DNA of 64,000 bases from assembly GCF_006715225.1 (NCBI RefSeq), contig NZ_VFMU01000001.1, positions 3,658,001 to 3,722,000 on the forward strand, read 5' to 3'. The notes under the pieces are model-generated. The model made no database searches. It worked only from the letters and a program-made list of their open reading frames with translations, and was not told the DNA's origin. The stretch's first letter is position 1. Each line of letters opens with the position of its first letter. Positions 47,267 through 55,494 of the stretch are shown here, one piece after another. The DNA is from Arthrobacter sp. SLBN-112. GTDB lineage: Bacteria > Actinomycetota > Actinomycetes > Actinomycetales > Micrococcaceae. The position numbers and the translations under genes were made by a program.

Positions 47267-47502
47267 GGCCCACGCCGGCAGGGTCCCCTGGCCGAAGCGA
47301 AGCGAGGTTAGGGAGCCGGCGGGTGGGCCCACGCCGGCAGGGTCCCCTGGACGAAGCGAAGCGAGGTTAGGGAGCCGGCGGGTGGGCCCACGCCGGCAGG
47401 GTCCCCTGGACGAAGCGAAGCGAGGTTAGGGAGCCGGCGGGTGGGCCCACGCCGGCAGGGTCCCCTGGACGAAGCGAAGCAAGGTTAGGGAGCCGGCGGG
47501 GA
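47267..47502. repeat. Tandem array of four 59-bp repeats
   Basis: Four direct copies start at 47267, 47326, 47385 and 47444, each 59 bp. Copies two and three look identical; copy one has GGCCG for GGACG and copy four has GCAAG for GCGAG. Each unit contains CGCCGGC near the start and GCCGGCG near the end, so each can fold into a hairpin. The array fills the gap between the convergent DUF3515 and ddl genes. Confidence 0.95.
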
Positions 47503-48651
47503 CTAGCGGAGGCCGGTCCTGCGGTTCAGTGCCAGGTGGATGAGCTCATCGATCAGGTCGGCATAGCCCAGTCCGGATGCTGCCCACATTTGCGGGTACA
47601 TGCTCTTGGGTGTGAAGCCGGGCATGGTGTTGATCTCGTTGATGATCAGTTCGCCCTCGGGCGTGTAGAAGAAGTCCACGCGGCTCAGGCCCTCGGCACC
47701 CACCGCGTCGAAGGCGGCGGCAGCGAGTTCACGGACCCGGGCGATGGCTTCTGCAGGGATGTCTGCCGGGCAGCTCAGGGAGGCGGCATCATCCTCGACA
47801 TACTTGGCGTTGAAGTCGTAGAACTCGTGGGTTCCTCCGGCCACGGAGATTTCGCCCGGCATTGAAGTCCGCGGCGCATCGGTGCCCCTGCCTTCCAGGA
47901 CTGCGCATTCGATTTCGCGGCCCACAATTCCGGCTTCGATCACCAGCTTCAGGTCATGCCGGCGCGCTTCTTCGATGGCGGCGTCCAGGTCCTCCAGGGA
48001 GTCAACCTTGGAGATGCCCATCGACGAGCCTGCACGGGCCGGCTTGACGAAGACGGGGAACCCCAGGCGGTCCACTTGCTTCCGGACAGCTTCGGGGTCC
48101 CTGCGCCACTGCCTGTCGGTGACGGCCACGTAGGGTCCCACGCGGAGCCCTGCGGCCTCGAAGACCACCTTCATGTAGTGCTTGTCCATGCCGACGGCGG
48201 ATGCAAGCACTCCGGCGCCAACGTAGCGGGTGTCGGAAAGCTCAAGGAGGCCCTGGATGGTGCCGTCCTCACCGAAGGGTCCGTGCAGCAGCGGAAAGAC
48301 GACGTCGACGGCGCCCAGTTCCTGGGGAACTTCATTGGGCGCCGCCACGATCAGCTGCTGCTCACCGCCGATCTCGGCCAGGGTGACTGTCTGCGGCGAG
48401 GGCACGACTTCAGGGAGCGATGATGCCGCGAGGGACCACTGTGCGGTGTCGGCCGGGGCGAGAACCCACTGGCCGGTCTTGGCGATCCCGATGGGGATCA
48501 CCTCGTACTTGTCCTTGTTGATCGCGCCCAGCACGCCTGCTGCGGTGACGCAGCTGACGGCGTGCTCGCTGGAGCGGCCGCCGAAAAGCACTGCTACCCG
48601 CGGTTTCCTGGCGTTGGCCGTTTCAGCTGTGGTGGGTGTGTCGTGGGACAT
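47503..48651 (-). CDS. ddl: D-alanine--D-alanine ligase
   Basis: A 382-residue ATP-grasp enzyme that makes the D-Ala-D-Ala end of peptidoglycan precursors. It begins with KPRVAVLFGGRSSEHAVSC. Further motifs are LLHGPFGEDGTIQGLLEL, VKPARAGSSMGISKV and the metal-binding IINEINTMPGFTPKSMYP. Its start lies 2 bp after the gpsA stop. Minus-strand order murA-plsC-gpsA-ddl forms one envelope operon. Confidence 0.96.
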   Translation of the reverse strand: MSHDTPTTAETANARKPRVAVLFGGRSSEHAVSCVTAAGVLGAINKDKYEVIPIGIAKTGQWVLAPADTAQWSLAASSLPEVVPSPQTVTLAEIGGEQQLIVAAPNEVPQELGAVDVVFPLLHGPFGEDGTIQGLLELSDTRYVGAGVLASAVGMDKHYMKVVFEAAGLRVGPYVAVTDRQWRRDPEAVRKQVDRLGFPVFVKPARAGSSMGISKVDSLEDLDAAIEEARRHDLKLVIEAGIVGREIECAVLEGRGTDAPRTSMPGEISVAGGTHEFYDFNAKYVEDDAASLSCPADIPAEAIARVRELAAAAFDAVGAEGLSRVDFFYTPEGELIINEINTMPGFTPKSMYPQMWAASGLGYADLIDELIHLALNRRTGLR

Positions 48652-48653
48652 GG

Positions 48654-49703
48654 TCAGTAATCGCCTTCAGGTTTCAATTCCCGGGACAGCAGAACAGGCC
48701 CCAGTTGGTCAACGGACAGCTTGCCTGCCAGTACCGCGACGACGGCGGCAGTGATGGGCATTTCGACGCCGAGCTTGCCGGCGAGTTCATGGACGGCCTG
48801 GCCGGATTTGATGCCTTCGGCGGTCTGGGTCATCTTTCGGCCCACCTCCTCCAGGGTCAGGCCCTGGCCCAGCAGCCTCCCGGCGGTGTGGTTCCGGGAC
48901 AGCGCGGACGAGCAGGTTGCCACGAGGTCGCCCAGCCCGGCGAGGCCGGCCATGGTCTTGGCTTCGCCGCCCAGTGCCAGGGCGAGGCGGGACGTTTCGG
49001 CGAGTCCGCGGGTAATCACCGATGCCTTGGTGTTGTCCCCCATCTGCTTGCCCTCACAGATGCCCACTGCCAGCGCGATCACGTTCTTGACGATGCCGCC
49101 GATTTCGACGCCGACCACATCGGACGTGGTGTAGGGCCGGAAGTAGGGAGCGGTGCAGGTCCTTGCGAGCCAGCCGGCAGTGGCGGAGTCCGTACACGCC
49201 ACCACCGATGCCGTGGGTTCCTGCCGTGCGATTTCCATGGCGAGGTTGGGTCCGGAGACAACCGCAATGCGTTCCAGCGGCAGGTCCAGCTCCTGCCCAA
49301 TGACCTCGCTCATCCGGGCATCCGTGCCCAGTTCCAGGCCCTTCATCAGGGAGACCACAACAGCTCCGGGTGCAATCATGTCCTTCCATTCCCGCAGCTG
49401 CGGGCGGAGGGACTGGGCCGGAACAGCCACAACCACGAGCTCGGCGCCTGCCAGGACCGCGCGGACGTCCGTGGAAGCAGTGATGCTTTCCGGCAGGACA
49501 ATGTCCTTGAGGTAGTCGCTGTTGCGGTGGCTGCTGTTGATCTCCTCCACCACTTCAGCGCGCCTGCCCCACAGCCTGATGGCACGCGGCGCGCCGGTGG
49601 CAAGGGCAGCGTCGGCCAGGACCTTCGCAAAGGTCGTCCCCCACGATCCCGCTCCCAGGACGGCAACGGTACGGGCCGCCCCCGGCCTCGCGTCAGCGGT
49701 CAC
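48654..49703 (-). CDS. gpsA: Glycerol-3-phosphate dehydrogenase [NAD(P)+]
   Basis: A 349-residue enzyme that reduces dihydroxyacetone phosphate to sn-glycerol 3-phosphate for phospholipids. The Rossmann motif is VAVLGAGSWGTTFAKVL, and the active-site Lys lies in EIGGIVKNVIALAVG. The C-terminal half contains GLGDLVATCSSALSRN. The GTG start overlaps the plsC stop by 4 bp. Its product feeds the acyltransferase step catalysed by the neighbouring gene's family. Confidence 0.96.
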   Translation of the reverse strand: MTADARPGAARTVAVLGAGSWGTTFAKVLADAALATGAPRAIRLWGRRAEVVEEINSSHRNSDYLKDIVLPESITASTDVRAVLAGAELVVVAVPAQSLRPQLREWKDMIAPGAVVVSLMKGLELGTDARMSEVIGQELDLPLERIAVVSGPNLAMEIARQEPTASVVACTDSATAGWLARTCTAPYFRPYTTSDVVGVEIGGIVKNVIALAVGICEGKQMGDNTKASVITRGLAETSRLALALGGEAKTMAGLAGLGDLVATCSSALSRNHTAGRLLGQGLTLEEVGRKMTQTAEGIKSGQAVHELAGKLGVEMPITAAVVAVLAGKLSVDQLGPVLLSRELKPEGDY

Positions 49704-50470
49704 GGAGCTTCCGTTCCGGATCCCGGCTGCTGTCCGCGTTCAACGAACCGTCCATGCTTGGTTTGGTTATGCGCTGCAGGGTCCCAGCGTTGGGCGGGAG
49801 GCTGCTCACCGCGAAGGCCGGCAAGGAGACCGGTGATGGCGTCCATGATCACATTCGTCGCTTCGGCCAGCGTCGCCCGGTCCAGCGGCCGCCCGGCGAA
49901 GGCGCTGAGGTCCACCGGATCCCCCACGAGCACGCGCGAGGTCTTCCGGGGAAACACGTGGAACCGTTTGGCGTAACGAGGGAAGACCTCGTGCGCTCCC
50001 CAATGGGCCATCGGGACCACCGGGATACCACTCTCCAGCGCCATCCGGGCCGCGCCGGTGTGGCCCTTCATGGGCCACAGGTCCGGGTCCCGTGTCAGCG
50101 TTCCCTCAGGATAAATGATGATGGCGCCGCCTTCGTCCACGACTTCCTTGGCGACCTGCAGTGAACGGTTGGCGCCCGCCGTCGAACGTTCCACCGGAAT
50201 CTGCTTGGTGTTGCGCAGCACCGAGCGAAGGACCGGGACCTTGAACAGGCTGCCCTTGGCCAGAAACCGCGGCATGCGCTGCTGGTTGTAGAGCATGTGC
50301 CCGATCACCAGCGGGTCGATCTCGGTGCAGTGGTTCGGCGCAGCGATAAAGCCGCCGGCCGGCAGCTTCTCCAGGCCTTCCCACTTCTTGTTCATCAGCA
50401 GATTCATCACCGGCCGGACGATCCCGGCGACGATGGCAAAAGTAACCCTGCTCTTGGCCGATTCCTTCAC
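49700..50470 (-). CDS. plsC: 1-acyl-sn-glycerol-3-phosphate acyltransferase
   Basis: A 256-residue membrane-associated acyltransferase that makes phosphatidic acid. The H(X4)D motif is APNHCTEIDPL. The second motif is IPVERSTAG and the third AIIIYPEGTLTRD. The N-terminal AIVAGIVRPVMNLLM is a likely membrane anchor. A GTG start lies 9 bp past the murA stop. A polar C-terminal tail of about 30 residues has no counterpart in short family members. Confidence 0.94.
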   Translation of the reverse strand: MKESAKSRVTFAIVAGIVRPVMNLLMNKKWEGLEKLPAGGFIAAPNHCTEIDPLVIGHMLYNQQRMPRFLAKGSLFKVPVLRSVLRNTKQIPVERSTAGANRSLQVAKEVVDEGGAIIIYPEGTLTRDPDLWPMKGHTGAARMALESGIPVVPMAHWGAHEVFPRYAKRFHVFPRKTSRVLVGDPVDLSAFAGRPLDRATLAEATNVIMDAITGLLAGLRGEQPPAQRWDPAAHNQTKHGRFVERGQQPGSGTEAP

Positions 50471-50479
50471 GGTCCCGCG

Positions 50480-51805
50480 CTACTTCGCAGTGGTGATGTC
50501 GAAATCGGCACCCAGGCCGGCGAGCTTTTCCGTGAACCGTTCGTAGCCCCGGTTGATGATGTCGATGCCGGTGACGCGCGAGGTTCCGGTGGCGGCCAGG
50601 GCGGCAATCAGGTGGCTGAATCCGCCGCGGAGGTCCGGAACGTCGATGTCGGTTCCCTTGAGCTGGGTGGGACCGGAAATCACGGCTGAGTGCAGGAAGT
50701 TGCGCTGGCCGAAGCGGCAGGGCACGCTGCCCAGGCACTCGCGGTGCACCTGGATGCTGGCGCCCATGCGGATGAGCGCGTCGGTGAAGCCGAAACGGTT
50801 TTCGTATACGGTCTCGTGGACGATGGATACGCCCTCGGCCTGGGTCAGCGCCACAACGAGTGGCTGCTGCCAGTCAGTCATGAAGCCGGGGTGGACATCG
50901 GTCTCCAGGACCAGGGGGTTCAGCTTTCCGCCCTTGTGGTAGAACCGGATGCCGTCCTCGCCGATGTCCATTCCACCGCCCACCTTGCGGTAGGTGTTCA
51001 GGAACGTCATCATGTCCCGCTGGGAGGCGCCTTCAACGAAGATGTCGCCGCGGGTCACCAGTGCGGCCGAAGCCCAGGACGCCGATTCGTTGCGGTCCGA
51101 CAGCGCACGGTGGTTGTAGCCGCCGAGGTCGCGGACGCCCTCGATGCGGATGGTGCGGTCGGTCTGCACGCTGATGATGGCGCCCATCTTCTGCAGCACG
51201 GCGATGAGGTCGATGATTTCCGGTTCGGTGGCGGCACCCGAAAGCTCGGTGATGCCTTCGGCGCGGGTGGCGCTCAGCAGGACCTGCTCGGTGGCACCCA
51301 CGGACGGGTACGGCAGCGAGATCTTGGCCCCGTGCAGGCCCTTGGGGGCCGAGATGTGGATCCCGCCGGGGCGCTTCTCCACGACGGCGCCGAACTGGCG
51401 CAGGACATCCAGGTGGTAGTCGATGGGACGGTCGCCGATCTTGCAGCCGCCCAGGTCCGGGATGAAGGCTTCACCGATCGCGTGGATCAAGGGCCCGCAC
51501 AGCAGGATGGGAATCCGGGAGTCACCGGCATGGGCATCGATCGCGGTGCTCGGCGCCGTCTTTGCGGCCTTGGGATCGAGGGTGAGGTCACCGTTGACCG
51601 GGTCTTTCTCCACGGTCACGCCATGCAGCTGCAGCAGGGAGGTGACTACCTCCACGTCCTTGATTTCCGGCACGTTCCGCAACACCGAGGGTTCGTTGCC
51701 CAGCAACGCCGCCACCATGGCCTTGGGGACAAGATTCTTTGCCCCACGGACGCTGACGCGGCCTGTAAGCGGGACACCGCCGCGGATTGTCAGAACACTA
51801 CTCAT
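50480..51805 (-). CDS. murA: UDP-N-acetylglucosamine 1-carboxyvinyltransferase
   Basis: A 441-residue enzyme that transfers enolpyruvate to UDP-GlcNAc, the first committed step of peptidoglycan synthesis. Lys and Asn of the active site are in SVRGAKNLVPKAM. The loop nucleophile is Cys121 in DLGGCKIGDRPIDYH, so it is the Cys form expected to bind fosfomycin, unlike the Asp form of mycobacteria. GAGGAA lies 7 nt before the ATG. It begins the envelope operon and is preceded by the leuCD terminator. Confidence 0.96.
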   Translation of the reverse strand: MSSVLTIRGGVPLTGRVSVRGAKNLVPKAMVAALLGNEPSVLRNVPEIKDVEVVTSLLQLHGVTVEKDPVNGDLTLDPKAAKTAPSTAIDAHAGDSRIPILLCGPLIHAIGEAFIPDLGGCKIGDRPIDYHLDVLRQFGAVVEKRPGGIHISAPKGLHGAKISLPYPSVGATEQVLLSATRAEGITELSGAATEPEIIDLIAVLQKMGAIISVQTDRTIRIEGVRDLGGYNHRALSDRNESASWASAALVTRGDIFVEGASQRDMMTFLNTYRKVGGGMDIGEDGIRFYHKGGKLNPLVLETDVHPGFMTDWQQPLVVALTQAEGVSIVHETVYENRFGFTDALIRMGASIQVHRECLGSVPCRFGQRNFLHSAVISGPTQLKGTDIDVPDLRGGFSHLIAALAATGTSRVTGIDIINRGYERFTEKLAGLGADFDITTAK

Positions 51806-51909
51806 ATACCGGTTTCCTCACGATCACTAGCCCCCAAAACCTTGCAAAGGCTCCAACCAAGCATAGGAGGTCGCGTTACCGAACCGAAATAAGGGGGCAC
51901 CGGCGGCGG

Positions 51910-51942
51910 GGCGTGGCGGGAGCTGCGCGGGCCCGCCACGCC
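51910..51942 (-). terminator. Hairpin terminator after leuCD
   Basis: An 11-bp perfect GC stem (51910-51920 with 51932-51942) lies just past the leuD stop in the 157-bp gap before murA. No long T-run follows; the extreme GC content suggests a stem-type actinobacterial terminator. Confidence 0.6.
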
Positions 51943-51962
51943 GCCGGGGCGGTGACGCAGGG

Positions 51963-52565
51963 TCAGGAAAGCTTTGCCGGCAGGGTCTTCGGCTTGAAGG
52001 CCGGCCGGGTGGCTTCGTAGGTGGTGATGTCGGCTTCGTGCTGGAGGGTCAGCCCGATGTCGTCCAGGCCTTCCAGGAGCCGCCACCGCGTGTAGTCGTC
52101 GATCTCGAACGGCGCGACGATGTTGCCACAGACCACGGTCTTGGACTCGAGATCCACCGTGACCTGGGTTCCCGGCGCGTTCTCAAGTTCCTTCCAGATG
52201 AGCTCAATGTCGTCCTGGGCCACCTGGGCGGCCAGGAGCCCCTGCTTGCCCGAGTTGCCGCGGAAGATGTCGGCGAAGCGGGAGGACAGCACAGCCTTGA
52301 AGCCGTAGTCCTTCAGGGCCCACACTGCGTGTTCCCGGGAGGAGCCGGTACCGAAATCGGGGCCGGCAACCAGGACCGACCCGGCGTTGAAGGGCTCCTG
52401 GTTGAGGATGAAGGAGGGGTCCTTGCGCCAGGCGGAGAACAGCGCGTCCTCGAAGCCGGTCCGGGTAATGCGCTTCAGGTAAACCGCGGGGATGATCTGG
52501 TCGGTGTCGACGTTGCTCTGGCGCAGCGGGACGCCGATGCCGGTGTGCTTGGTGAACTTTTCCAT
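51963..52565 (-). CDS. leuD: 3-isopropylmalate dehydratase, small subunit
   Basis: A 200-residue swivel domain that completes isopropylmalate isomerase with LeuC. The family motif is [19 protein letters not shown], and it begins [21 protein letters not shown]. It starts 9 bp after the leuC stop, so the subunits are made together. Confidence 0.96.
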   Translation of the reverse strand: MEKFTKHTGIGVPLRQSNVDTDQIIPAVYLKRITRTGFEDALFSAWRKDPSFILNQEPFNAGSVLVAGPDFGTGSSREHAVWALKDYGFKAVLSSRFADIFRGNSGKQGLLAAQVAQDDIELIWKELENAPGTQVTVDLESKTVVCGNIVAPFEIDDYTRWRLLEGLDDIGLTLQHEADITTYEATRPAFKPKTLPAKLS

Positions 52566-52574
52566 AGTGCTGTC

Positions 52575-54029
52575 CTAGGCTGCGTCGATGCGGATGGCGG
52601 CGGGTTCGGGAGCGGGGTCAAGGTCCGACGGCGAGCTGAGCGTGCCGCGCACTGCCGTGGCTGCTGCCACCACTGGTGAGACCAGGTGGGTGCGCCCGCC
52701 CTTGCCTTGGCGTCCTTCGAAGTTGCGGTTGGAGGTGGAAGCACAACGCTCCCCTACCTCCAGCTGGTCCGGGTTCATGCCCAGGCACATCGAGCAGCCC
52801 GCGAAACGCCATTCGGCCCCGAAGTCCTTGAAGACCTTGTCCAGGCCCTCGGCCTCGGCTTCCAGGCGGACGCGTGCGGAGCCCGGCACCACCAGCATCC
52901 GGATGTTGGGGTCCTTTTGGCGTCCGCGAATGATGTCCGCAGCGGCCCTCAGGTCTTCCATCCTGGAGTTGGTGCAGGAACCCAGGAAGACCGTGTCCAC
53001 CCGGATGTCCTTCATGGGCGTGCCGGCTTCGAGTCCCATGTACTGCAGGGCGCGTTCCGCAGCTGCCTTGGCGTTCTCGTCGCCGAAGTCCTCGGGCGAC
53101 GGAACGGTCTCGGACAGGGACACGCCCTGGCCGGGGTTGGTGCCCCAGGTGACAAATGGCTCCAGCGTGTTGGCGTCCAGGTCAACCTGGACGTCGAAGG
53201 TGGCGTCGTCGTCGGTACGCAGGGTGTTCCAGTACTCGACGGCGGCATCCCACTCCGCACCCTGGGGGGCATGCGGGCGACCCTTCATGAATTCGTAGGT
53301 GGTCTCGTCCGGGGCCACCATTCCGGCGCGGGCGCCGGCCTCGATGGACATGTTGCAGATGGTCATCCGGGCGTCCATGGACAGGGCACGGATGGCCGAG
53401 CCGCGGTACTCCAGGACGTAGCCCTGGCCGCCGCCGGTGCCGATCTTGGCAATCACGGCGAGGATGATGTCCTTGGCGGTCACGCCGGGGCGCAGTGTTC
53501 CCTCGACGTTGATGGCCATGGTCTTGAACGGCTTCAGCGACAGGGTCTGGGTGGCCATGACGTGCTCCACCTCAGAGGTTCCGATGCCCATGGCCAGGGC
53601 ACCGAAGGCGCCATGGGTGGAGGTGTGCGAGTCGCCGCAGACCACCGTCATGCCGGGCTGGGTGAGGCCCAGCTGCGGGCCCACCACGTGGACGATGCCC
53701 TGTTCCGCATCGCCCAGGCTGTGCAGCCGGACGCCGAACTCCGCGCAGTTGTTGCGCAGGGTCTGGATCTGGGTGCGGCTGGTCAGGTCGGCGATTGGCT
53801 TGTCGATGTCCAGCGTGGGGGTGTTGTGGTCCTCGGTGGCAATGGTCAGGTCGGGCCGGCGCAGCTTGCGGCCGGCCAGTCGCAGGCCTTCGAAGGCCTG
53901 CGGTGAGGTGACCTCATGAACCAGGTGAAGGTCGATGTACAGAAGGTCTGGCTGGGCGTTGGCACCATCGCCGTCACCTTTGCGCACCACATGTGCGTCC
54001 CAGACTTTCTCGGCCAATGTCTTTGCCAT
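52575..54029 (-). CDS. leuC: 3-isopropylmalate dehydratase, large subunit
   Basis: A 484-residue aconitase-family subunit that isomerises 2- to 3-isopropylmalate in leucine synthesis. The 4Fe-4S ligands are in [14 protein letters not shown] and [26 protein letters not shown] is also conserved. Of two adjacent in-frame ATGs, 54029 has GGGAG 6 nt upstream and is preferred over 54035. The divergent IclR gene and a palindrome between them indicate local repression. Confidence 0.96.
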   Translation of the reverse strand: MAKTLAEKVWDAHVVRKGDGDGANAQPDLLYIDLHLVHEVTSPQAFEGLRLAGRKLRRPDLTIATEDHNTPTLDIDKPIADLTSRTQIQTLRNNCAEFGVRLHSLGDAEQGIVHVVGPQLGLTQPGMTVVCGDSHTSTHGAFGALAMGIGTSEVEHVMATQTLSLKPFKTMAINVEGTLRPGVTAKDIILAVIAKIGTGGGQGYVLEYRGSAIRALSMDARMTICNMSIEAGARAGMVAPDETTYEFMKGRPHAPQGAEWDAAVEYWNTLRTDDDATFDVQVDLDANTLEPFVTWGTNPGQGVSLSETVPSPEDFGDENAKAAAERALQYMGLEAGTPMKDIRVDTVFLGSCTNSRMEDLRAAADIIRGRQKDPNIRMLVVPGSARVRLEAEAEGLDKVFKDFGAEWRFAGCSMCLGMNPDQLEVGERCASTSNRNFEGRQGKGGRTHLVSPVVAAATAVRGTLSSPSDLDPAPEPAAIRIDAA

Positions 54030-54104
54030 GGCCATCTCCCTTCACTGCTGTTTGGCTGATTAGTCCAACTGAATCAGGACGGCTCCGCACTGCGCCAGCC
54101 GAAA

Positions 54105-54136
54105 GATTTGCATCTCAGATATTGAGACGGCAATAT
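54105..54136. promoter_or_regulatory. Divergent leuC / IclR-gene promoters sharing a palindromic operator
   Basis: Plus strand: TTGCAT (54108-54113), 17-nt spacer, CAATAT (54131-54136), 6 nt before the regulator's ATG. Minus strand: TTGCCG (54128-54133), 17-nt spacer, CAAATC (54105-54110). Both spacers contain the inverted repeat TCTCAGATATTGAGA (54113-54127). One bound dimer could repress both genes. Confidence 0.6.
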
Positions 54137-54142
54137 CATTAC

Positions 54143-54862
54143 ATGGACAATTCTAGTGGAGTCGGTGTCATTGATAAAGCGGCCCAGGTGCTTGATGCCC
54201 TGGAGGCCGGCCCCACCACGCTGGCGCAGCTGGTGGCCGCTACCGGCCTGGCCCGGCCCACTGTCCACCGCCTCGCCTTGGCCCTGGTCCACCACCGGCT
54301 GGTCAGCCGCGACATCCAGGGCCGGTTCGTGCTGGGCAGCAGGCTTGTTGAACTCGCCTCCGCCGCCGGCGAGGACCGCCTGATCGCCTCCGCGGGCCCT
54401 GTGCTGATGCAGCTGCGTGACGCCACCGGCGAAAGTGCCCAGATCTTCCGCAGGCAGGGTGACTGGCGCGTCTGTGTCGCATCCGCCGAGCGCCCCATCG
54501 GCCTGCGCGACACCATTCCCGTCGGCACCCAATTGTCCATGAAGGCCGGCTCCGCCGCGCAGGTCCTGCTCGCCTGGGAGGACCACGACCGGCTCCTTGA
54601 GGGCCTGCAGTCCGCCCGTTTCACGCCCACCGTCCTGGCAGGAGTACGACGCCGGGGCTGGGGACAGAGCCTGGGCGAGCGCGAGCCGGGGGTCGCCTCC
54701 GTTTCGGCACCGGTGCGGGGACCGTCCGGCAGGGTGATCGCCGCCGTCTCCATTTCCGGCCCCATCGAGCGGCTGACCCGCCAGCCGGGGCGCCTGCACG
54801 CGGAAGTGGTCTGCAATGCCGGGCGCATCCTCACCGAGGCCCTGCGCAAGAACAACGACTAG
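54143..54862 (+). CDS. ltbR: IclR-family regulator of leucine genes (LtbR/NdgR type)
   Basis: A 239-residue regulator with an N-terminal winged helix (VIDKAAQVLDALEAG through TGLARPTVHRLALALV) and a C-terminal IclR effector domain. Orthologues beside leuCD, called LtbR in corynebacteria and NdgR in streptomycetes, control leucine and other amino-acid genes; assignment here rests on position and family. ATG 54143 is the predicted transcription start, with no ribosome site, so the mRNA appears leaderless. An open frame to 53993 overlaps leuC and is rejected. Confidence 0.88.
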   Translation: MDNSSGVGVIDKAAQVLDALEAGPTTLAQLVAATGLARPTVHRLALALVHHRLVSRDIQGRFVLGSRLVELASAAGEDRLIASAGPVLMQLRDATGESAQIFRRQGDWRVCVASAERPIGLRDTIPVGTQLSMKAGSAAQVLLAWEDHDRLLEGLQSARFTPTVLAGVRRRGWGQSLGEREPGVASVSAPVRGPSGRVIAAVSISGPIERLTRQPGRLHAEVVCNAGRILTEALRKNND

Positions 54863-54923
54863 GGCAGGAACACCGGCCAGGCCGTTCCGGTCCCAACGGG
54901 CCCTCGGCCGTTAGGCTGTGCCC

Positions 54924-55469
54924 ATGGGAAGCTATGCGGTGTTCCTCCGCGGCATCAACGTTGGCGGAATCAATATCAAAATGGCGGACCTGCGGGACGC
55001 CCTGAAGACCTGCGGCTTCACGGACACAAAGACCCTGCTGGCCAGTGGGAACGTGGTGCTCAGCAGCAACTTGGATGCCGCAGCCGTTAAACAGGAGTGC
55101 GAAAAGTGCCTCCGTGCCGCCTTCGGCTATGAAGCGTGGGTTGTGGTTTTGGAGGCTGCGCGGGTGGCCCAGCTTGTGAATGACTGCCCCTATCCGGAAG
55201 ACGACAGGTCCACCCACACCTACATCACCTTATCCTCGGACACGTCGGTCCTCGATGAACTGGAGGCCGCTGGGTCGGCCCTTGAGAGCCAGGAGCAGCG
55301 GCGGCTGGGGCCGGAGGCGCTGGCCTGGCTGGCCCCCGCGGGCGGAACCCTGGACAGCCCTTTCAGCAAGATCAGCGCGAAAACCAAGTTCAAGGCTGCA
55401 ACCACCACCCGCAACCTGCGCACCCTGATCAAGGTCAGCGATGCCGCAGCCGCCCTCGCCGCCGGCTAG
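54924..55469 (+). CDS. DUF1697 family protein
   Basis: A 181-residue protein of unknown function. The family N-terminus YAVFLRGINVGG is followed by KMADLRDAL, TLLASGNVVLSS and, at the C-terminus, TTTRNLRTLIKVSD. ATG 54924 is chosen over GTG 54918; TAGGCT at 54912-54917 lies 6 nt upstream and no ribosome site is present, so it looks leaderless. It is convergent with the GTPase pair, 25 bp away. Confidence 0.85.
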   Translation: MGSYAVFLRGINVGGINIKMADLRDALKTCGFTDTKTLLASGNVVLSSNLDAAAVKQECEKCLRAAFGYEAWVVVLEAARVAQLVNDCPYPEDDRSTHTYITLSSDTSVLDELEAAGSALESQEQRRLGPEALAWLAPAGGTLDSPFSKISAKTKFKAATTTRNLRTLIKVSDAAAALAAG

Positions 55470-55494
55470 GTAAACGCGAGAGCAGGCAACAGAC

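Noticed and set aside
47267..47502. Possible CRISPR array
   Set aside because: The 59-bp units follow one another directly with no variable spacers, and no cas gene is present.
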